The position numbers were made by a program, and so were the translations under genes. Positions 1 through 3,143 of a stretch of 6,051 nucleotides of DNA are shown here, one piece after another; position 1 is the stretch's first letter, and the number at the start of each line of letters is the position of its first letter. This DNA comes from CAZHJG01 sp964533425 (GTDB taxonomy: Bacteria; Patescibacteriota; Saccharimonadia; Saccharimonadales; UBA4665), in the NCBI GenBank assembly GCA_964533425.1, contig CAZHJG010000044.1:1-6051 (forward strand), given 5' to 3'. The notes under the pieces are model-generated. The model was given only the letters and a program-made list of their open reading frames with translations, made no database searches and was not told the origin of the DNA.

Positions 1-543
1 CGGGTATATGATGCGCTGGATCAAGCTGGCCCCGACTCCAATATTGTCACCGTAACCTTTAACGATGCGCAATTCCTACAGTTTGGCACCCATGTGCAGC
101 TCAGCAGCACTTTTGCCGAACGCGGCGCGCCACCGGGCCAGGAAATAGACTGGCCGATTTTACTCAGCGGCGGCAATGGCCCGTACGCCATCAGCGTGGA
201 CTGGGGCGATGGCTCGCCAACCGATCTGATAAGTTTGGCCAGCACCGGAACGTTTACCATAAAGCACACGTATAAAACAGCTGGAATATACAAAATCATC
301 GTCAAGGCCACCGATAAAAACGGCGGCACCGCCTTCCTCCAGCTCGTCGGGCAAGCCACCGGTGCCATCCAAAACAATGCCAAAGGCGGCAGCGCTAACG
401 CTGTCATTGAGCACGACGTCCTCTGGTGGCCGGCCGTGGCCATGCTGCCACTGCTCTTTGCCATGTTCTGGATCGGCCGCCGCCACGAACTGTATACGCT
501 GCGCAAACGGTTGGAAGCTAGTCGGGACGAGGAGAGGGCTTAG
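1..543 (+). CDS. PKD-domain surface protein, C-terminal part (5' end outside window)
   Basis: The frame is open from the first base to the TAG at 541-543, giving 180 residues of a longer protein. Residues about 45-112 look like a PKD fold: VDWGDGS near 66-72, followed by HTYKTAGIYKIIVKATDKNG, the usual PKD ending. A Gly/Ala/Asn-rich linker leads to one hydrophobic segment at about 139-159 (VLWWPAVAMLPLLFAMFWIG). A short charged tail rich in Arg and Glu follows. This order suggests an extracellular region held by a single C-terminal membrane helix, with the tail in the cytoplasm. PKD folds usually mediate protein-protein or protein-carbohydrate contacts on surface proteins; the ligand here is unknown. 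There is no LPXTG motif. A GTG at 94 could be read as a start, but it would cut the domain, and the upstream codons continue sensibly, so I treat the gene as truncated by the window edge. Confidence 0.85.
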   Translation, partial: RVYDALDQAGPDSNIVTVTFNDAQFLQFGTHVQLSSTFAERGAPPGQEIDWPILLSGGNGPYAISVDWGDGSPTDLISLASTGTFTIKHTYKTAGIYKIIVKATDKNGGTAFLQLVGQATGAIQNNAKGGSANAVIEHDVLWWPAVAMLPLLFAMFWIGRRHELYTLRKRLEASRDEERA

Positions 544-546
544 GGA

Positions 547-588
547 GTTTATGGTTTGTAGTTTGTGGTTTGTAGTGCGTGGTTTATG
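547..588 (+). repeat. 7-bp tandem array, consensus GTTTRTR, left arm of inverted pair
   Basis: Six consecutive heptads can be read: GTTTATG, GTTTGTA, GTTTGTG, GTTTGTA, GTGCGTG, GTTTATG. The array starts 4 bases after the stop codon of the PKD protein. Its first 22 bases (547-568) match the reverse complement of 656-677 at 21 of 22 positions. It does not look coding. Function is unknown; transcribed, the two arms could pair into a long stem. Confidence 0.7.
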
Positions 589-655
589 GAGCCTTTGAGA
601 GCTCGGACTTTAAGTGGAAGTTAACAGTGTTCTTATCACTAGAGGCAGGCTGACT

Positions 656-677
656 CCATAAACTACAAACCATAAAC
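656..677 (-). repeat. Inverted copy of the 7-bp array, right arm
   Basis: Read on the minus strand this segment is GTTTATG, GTTTGTA, GTTTATG plus one base, the same heptad family as 547-588. The arms enclose 87 bp (569-655), so 547-677 has the outline of a 131-bp unit with inverted ends. The interior shows no gene and only weak short hairpins. The pair may act as a terminator or RNA stem after the PKD gene, but no U tract follows, so this is uncertain. Confidence 0.65.
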
Positions 678-715
678 GGTAAACCCCCAAACCCCTATAA
701 CCAAAATCAGTATTT

Positions 716-733
716 TGCTAAAATAATACATAT
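716..733 (+). promoter_or_regulatory. Extended -10 promoter for mnmA, start-codon proximal
   Basis: The bases TGCTAAAAT at 716-724 fit an extended -10 motif (TGn plus TAAAAT). The ATG of mnmA begins only 9 bases after its last T. Counting the last base of the -10 as -7 puts the transcription start near 731, leaving about 3 untranslated bases. No -35 hexamer and no Shine-Dalgarno are visible. The same arrangement appears before three other genes in the window, which strengthens the call. Confidence 0.55.
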
Positions 734-1783
734 ATGGCAAAAAAAGTATTCGTCGGCATGTCCGGCGGCGTGGATTCGTCGGTTACGGCTGCTCTCTTGA
801 AAGAGCAAGGCTATGACGTCACAGGCGTGTACATGAAGAACTGGAGTCAGGATTTGCCAGGCTTTACTTGCCCGTGGAAAGAGGATTTTCAGGACGCAAA
901 GCGCGTGGCTGTGCAGCTGGGCATTGATTTTAAGATGTATGACTTCGAAACGGAGTATCGGCAGAAGGTTGTCGACTATATGGTGCGTGAATATCGCGCC
1001 GGTCGCACGCCAAACCCGGACATCATGTGCAATCAAGAGGTGAAATTTAAACTATTCCTGGAGGCGGCGCTCGAAGTCGGGGCTGATCTGATCGCCACCG
1101 GGCATTATTCGCGGCTCAAAGACGGCTGCCTCTTTGCCGGGCTAGACCAGGCTAAAGACCAGTCGTATTTCTTGTATCGCGTCACCAGGGAAGCGCTGCA
1201 AAAGAGCCTGATGCCCATCGGTGAGCTTGAAAAAACTGAGGTGCGCCAGCTGGCCAAAAAATTGGGGCTGGCCACCGCCGAGAAGAAAGACAGCCAAGGC
1301 ATTTGCTTTGTCGGCAAAGTCGGCATCAAGGAGTTTCTGTTGCACGAGTTGGGGCCGCAAGCGCTCGGGCCAATCGTTGATCAAAAAGGCAGGGAGATCG
1401 GCGAGCACGACGGCGCCATCTTCTACACCATCGGTCAGCGCCACGGCCTGAACGTCGGTGGCGGCTTGCCGTACTACGTCACCCGCAAAGATATGAAGAC
1501 TAATACGGTGTACGTGACGACCAACCTCGACGACACAAACCTCTGGACCAAAGAAGTGACGCTAGAAGACTTGCATTGGATCAACCGCGATTCGGATTCC
1601 GCGACTCGCGACTTATCCCTAGCCGTCAGGCTTCGCTACCGCGGCCCGCTCGTTCCTTGCAACTTGAAAGATAATACACTGCTACTCAAAGAAGAGCAGC
1701 GTGGCCTGGCGGCCGGCCAATCAGCTGTGCTCTACCGCGGTGACGAGGTGCTCGGCGGCGGGATTATCGGCGGCACGGCTTAG
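734..1783 (+). CDS. mnmA: tRNA-specific 2-thiouridylase MnmA
   Basis: MnmA activates U34 of Lys, Glu and Gln tRNAs with ATP and replaces its 2-oxygen with sulfur, which sharpens codon reading; it acts in the cytoplasm. At 349 residues the protein is of normal family length. The PP-loop ATP site is SGGVDSS at 10-16. The catalytic Cys99 lies in TPNPDIMCNQEVKF, and the persulfide-accepting Cys191 lies in DSQGICFVGK. ATGHYSR (121-127) and YTIGQRHGLNVGGG (231-244) are also family signatures. The end, GGGIIGGTA, is the expected C terminus, so the gene is intact. The ATG at 734 is chosen because the N terminus MAKKVFVGMSGGVDSS matches the family and the promoter motif lies directly upstream. The last 63 bp overlap a gene on the opposite strand. 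The sulfur-delivery partners are not in this window. Confidence 0.97.
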   Translation: MAKKVFVGMSGGVDSSVTAALLKEQGYDVTGVYMKNWSQDLPGFTCPWKEDFQDAKRVAVQLGIDFKMYDFETEYRQKVVDYMVREYRAGRTPNPDIMCNQEVKFKLFLEAALEVGADLIATGHYSRLKDGCLFAGLDQAKDQSYFLYRVTREALQKSLMPIGELEKTEVRQLAKKLGLATAEKKDSQGICFVGKVGIKEFLLHELGPQALGPIVDQKGREIGEHDGAIFYTIGQRHGLNVGGGLPYYVTRKDMKTNTVYVTTNLDDTNLWTKEVTLEDLHWINRDSDSATRDLSLAVRLRYRGPLVPCNLKDNTLLLKEEQRGLAAGQSAVLYRGDEVLGGGIIGGTA

Positions 1784-2194
1784 CTTGTCGAGTACGTGAG
1801 CTGCCAGCGTAACCGCGTTGTGCGCCCGGCTACCAGCCGGTAGTAAATAAACAGGTTCCTCATGAGAGAAATAGTCGGCCTTGATTTCTGGGTGCTGTCC
1901 GCTCTCGATCATTTGACCAACGACCCCGGCGGGAAACTTTACCGACCACTCCAGGGCCCGCTGACTGAGCCACCGCTGCACGGGGCTTAGTGATATGGGC
2001 AGGTAGTTGGTCGTCTCCTGGCGGCCGTCAATTTGGGCCTCAATGCGCCGGGCCGTTCGCTCGTAACGATTACGCGAGCGACTTAAGACCGTATCGCCGG
2101 TGAGCATACCGCCACGACTTTTGGCCTTAAGATTATCCGCGACAGCATAGGCTTCGTCCAATGATAAAGCATGAGCTTTTTCCCAACTGCGCAT
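1721..2194 (-). CDS. Unrecognised 157-aa soluble protein
   Basis: I do not recognise this family. The ATG is at 2194-2192 and the stop (TGA) at 1723-1721. The protein is probably cytosolic: no signal peptide and no membrane segment. Residues 1-25 (SWEKAHALSLDEAYAVADNL) and 38-56 (rich in Arg and Glu) look helical. The middle holds NYLPISLSPVQRW and WSVKFPAGVVGQMIE; the C-terminal third is Ala-rich. It is likely real because it fills a stretch otherwise without a gene, has balanced composition, and has a promoter-like motif TGGTTTAAT six bases before the ATG, as other genes here do. The 3' end overlaps mnmA by 63 bp in antiparallel orientation, so its last 20 codons share DNA with conserved mnmA codons. 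A chance open frame remains possible for that overlapping tail, less so for residues 1-137. Confidence 0.6.
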   Translation of the reverse strand: MRSWEKAHALSLDEAYAVADNLKAKSRGGMLTGDTVLSRSRNRYERTARRIEAQIDGRQETTNYLPISLSPVQRWLSQRALEWSVKFPAGVVGQMIESGQHPEIKADYFSHEEPVYLLPAGSRAHNAVTLAAHVLDKLSRAADNPAAEHLVTAVEHS

Positions 2195-2209
2195 ATTATA
2201 ATTAAACCA
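2195..2209 (-). promoter_or_regulatory. Start-proximal promoter motif for the 157-aa gene
   Basis: On the minus strand TGGTTTAAT (2209-2201) is followed by TATAAT (2200-2195) and then directly by the ATG. The first motif is an extended -10 with one departure from TATAAT, and would place transcription start at the ATG itself. If the second hexamer were the -10, the RNA would begin inside the gene, so the first reading is preferred. No Shine-Dalgarno is present. Confidence 0.4.
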
Positions 2210-2256
2210 TTAATTCTTTTAAAAATCAAAGTTCTTCCTACCCGGTTTTTAATCTT

Positions 2257-2337
2257 GTCATTTCCGACCCGATCGGGAATCTAGATAATAACAGTACTTT
2301 TTTTCTTTTCTGGATCCCCAGTCAAGCTGAGGATGAC
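2257..2337. repeat. Palindromic element copy 1 (81 bp, degenerate)
   Basis: The ends are GTCATTTCC (from 2257) and GGATGAC (to 2337), as in the other two copies. The left half contains the palindrome CCCGATCGGG inside an imperfect TTCC/GGAA stem. The right half, 2314-2334, forms ATCCCCAGT-CAA-GCTGAGGAT with one mismatch and one G-U pair. The middle (2287-2311) is T-rich. It lies in the non-coding stretch upstream of the 157-aa gene and downstream of the small membrane-protein pair. It looks like an older, decayed member of the family seen at 3014-3089. Confidence 0.7.
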
Positions 2338-2353
2338 ACGAGACTGATACATG

Positions 2354-2424
2354 AAAAAGCCGCGGTAAGTCATTGAAGTGGGAATGATCTGGTAAGATCA
2401 ACATCACTGGTAACTTACTGCGGC
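2354..2424 (-). terminator. Long rod-like hairpin with U tract, probable terminator
   Basis: The outer 12-bp stem pairs 2359-2370 with 2413-2424. Inside, 2377-2380 pairs with 2405-2408 (AGTG/CACT), and the tip is TGATCT-GGTA-AGATCA at 2385-2400. On the minus strand the stem is followed at once by TTTTTC, as expected of an intrinsic terminator for the small membrane-protein pair that ends at 2487. Read on the plus strand, the single imperfect pair becomes a G-U, so a plus-strand structured RNA is a fair alternative. Confidence 0.45.
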
Positions 2425-2453
2425 AAAAATTCGTCAAATCTCAAGACCCGGTG

Positions 2454-2484
2454 ACTCGGTGGTCAATATTGTTATCCACCGAGT
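2454..2484 (-). terminator. 9-bp hairpin just after the membrane-protein pair
   Basis: ACTCGGTGG at 2454-2462 pairs perfectly with CCACCGAGT at 2476-2484 around a 13-base AT-rich loop. It begins two bases past the stop codon of the 76-aa gene. No U tract follows directly, so it may protect the mRNA 3' end or act together with the larger hairpin at 2359-2424 instead of terminating by itself. Confidence 0.4.
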
Positions 2485-2486
2485 GG

Positions 2487-2717
2487 TCAGCCAAGCAGCT
2501 TATCGAACTGCCTGGTCATCCAGTCCTGAAAGAACTGGAAGGTGTGCGGGTGAGCAATAAAGTATAGAATAGCTATCGGTACCGCGAACAACGCCAGCGT
2601 GGCCAACAAGACCTTGGCCGCCCGCTTGCGACTCTTCGTCATCCAAAACAACTCGGCGTACAGGCTAAGAGCACAAGCAGCGCTGGTTAGAATGTAAAGT
2701 GGTACTTGATGCATCAC
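2487..2717 (-). CDS. Small two-helix membrane protein (76 aa)
   Basis: I do not recognise a family. The protein has two hydrophobic segments, about residues 6-26 (LYILTSAACALSLYAELFWM) and 36-56 (VLLATLALFAVPIAILYFIAH). They are joined by a strongly basic loop, TKSRKRAAK, which by the positive-inside rule should face the cytoplasm and put both ends outside. An aromatic amphipathic tail (FQFFQDWMTRQFDKLLG) follows. The start is GTG at 2717-2715, sharing its first base with the TAG of the upstream gene; ATG at 2714 is the alternative. An AGGA at 2728-2725, seven bases before GTG, supports Shine-Dalgarno initiation and coupling. Being paired with another two-helix protein, it may form a small membrane complex; this is inference. 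Confidence 0.7.
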   Translation of the reverse strand: MMHQVPLYILTSAACALSLYAELFWMTKSRKRAAKVLLATLALFAVPIAILYFIAHPHTFQFFQDWMTRQFDKLLG

Positions 2718-2923
2718 TACTCATTCCTGTTAGCCCAGTCCCTCAGGCGAGGGAGGATGGCGCTGCTAAATGTGAGGCCCAACATGGCCAAAGAAACCAC
2801 GCCAAACCACATGGTTATCGTCTGGTGATGCTTCCACCCATGCAAGCGGAGAACCACTGTACAGGCGAGCAGCACCAGCGTGATGAGGCCGAAGGAATAG
2901 GGAAGGTCACTTCGTTTGTTCAC
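2717..2923 (-). CDS. Small two-helix membrane protein (68 aa), first gene of pair
   Basis: I do not recognise a family. Two hydrophobic segments are visible: about residues 9-27 (YSFGLITLVLLACTVVLRL) and 36-57 (ITMWFGVVSLAMLGLTFSSAIL). They are separated by a short polar turn with Arg, Lys and three His (RLHGWKHHQ). The GTG at 2923-2921 is chosen as start because AAGGGAG at 2940-2934 lies ten bases upstream, and a strong promoter sits about 41 bp before it. The stop (TAG, 2719-2717) overlaps the start of the next gene by one base, so the two are almost certainly translated from one mRNA. It is transcribed divergently from alaS. The histidines could bind a metal, but nothing shows that they do. 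Confidence 0.7.
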   Translation of the reverse strand: MNKRSDLPYSFGLITLVLLACTVVLRLHGWKHHQTITMWFGVVSLAMLGLTFSSAILPRLRDWANRNE

Positions 2924-2933
2924 TGTTAACGAA

Positions 2934-2940
2934 CTCCCTT
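2934..2940 (-). promoter_or_regulatory. Shine-Dalgarno site for the 68-aa gene
   Basis: AAGGGAG on the minus strand, ten bases before the GTG start. It decides the choice of start codon. Its presence contrasts with the leaderless-looking genes nearby, which have no usable site. Confidence 0.5.
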
Positions 2941-2970
2941 CGCGGGTCGAGTCTTGACGAACTGGGGTGA

Positions 2971-2999
2971 ATTATATAATTTTAAATACATTACGTCAA
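2971..2999 (-). promoter_or_regulatory. Canonical sigma-70 promoter of the small membrane-protein pair
   Basis: On the minus strand TTGACG (2999-2994) is separated by exactly 17 bases from a perfect TATAAT (2976-2971). This predicts a transcription start near 2964 and a leader of about 41 bases that carries the Shine-Dalgarno AAGGGAG. It is the only promoter in the window with a clear -35. Its -35 lies 14 bases from the palindromic element at 3014. Confidence 0.7.
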
Positions 3000-3013
3000 A
3001 ATACCACCAACTG

Positions 3014-3089
3014 TTGTCATCCTGAACTTGGTTCAGGATCTATACAGCACAGCTCATGCGTGGATCCTGAACCAAGTTCAGGATGACAA
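3014..3089. repeat. Palindromic element copy 2 (76 bp, perfect 27-bp inverted ends)
   Basis: Bases 3014-3040 are the exact reverse complement of 3063-3089, with a 22-base spacer. Each half is itself a hairpin: ATCCTGAAC-TTG-GTTCAGGAT at 3019-3039 and ATCCTGAAC-CAA-GTTCAGGAT at 3064-3084. The unit therefore can fold as two small hairpins or one long one. It lies between the divergent promoters of the small membrane-protein pair and alaS. Perfect symmetry suggests a recent insertion or maintenance by gene conversion or selection. It resembles REP/BIME-type elements that RAYT transposases mobilise; no such gene is in the window. Confidence 0.85.
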
Positions 3090-3127
3090 TACATGCCTAT
3101 CACTCTTGAGCTACAGCCCCGCCTATC

Positions 3128-3143
3128 TGTTACAATAGAGGCG
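3128..3143 (+). promoter_or_regulatory. Extended -10 promoter for alaS, start-codon proximal
   Basis: TGTTACAAT at 3128-3136 fits an extended -10, and the ATG at 3144 starts seven bases after its last T, so transcription should begin at or one base before the start codon. A weak -35 candidate, TTGAGC, lies at 3106-3111 with a 19-base spacer. GAGG at 3138-3141 sits only two bases from the ATG, too close to act as a normal Shine-Dalgarno. Confidence 0.55.

Noticed and set aside
21..506. Minus-strand 161-aa frame opposite the PKD gene
   Set aside because: The plus strand encodes a clear PKD fold and membrane anchor; the minus frame is rich in Ser, Pro and Cys with no recognisable features.
362..598. 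A 78-aa plus-strand frame ending in MVCSLWFVVRGLWSL
   Set aside because: It overlaps the PKD gene in another frame, and its end is just the heptad repeat translated.
1826..1840. CCGGCT-ACC-AGCCGG hairpin after mnmA as its terminator
   Set aside because: It lies inside the 157-aa gene, is not followed by a T tract, and a 6-bp GC stem can arise from codon sequence.
2699..2929. Plus-strand 76-aa frame
   Set aside because: It is antisense to the 68-aa membrane protein, has a low-complexity polar composition, and lacks a promoter or ribosome site; the minus-strand reading explains the DNA better.
3093..3143. Longer alaS beginning at ATG 3093
   Set aside because: The 17 extra residues are foreign to AlaRS and the bases hold the -10 motif TGTTACAAT; ATG 3144 gives the family N terminus.
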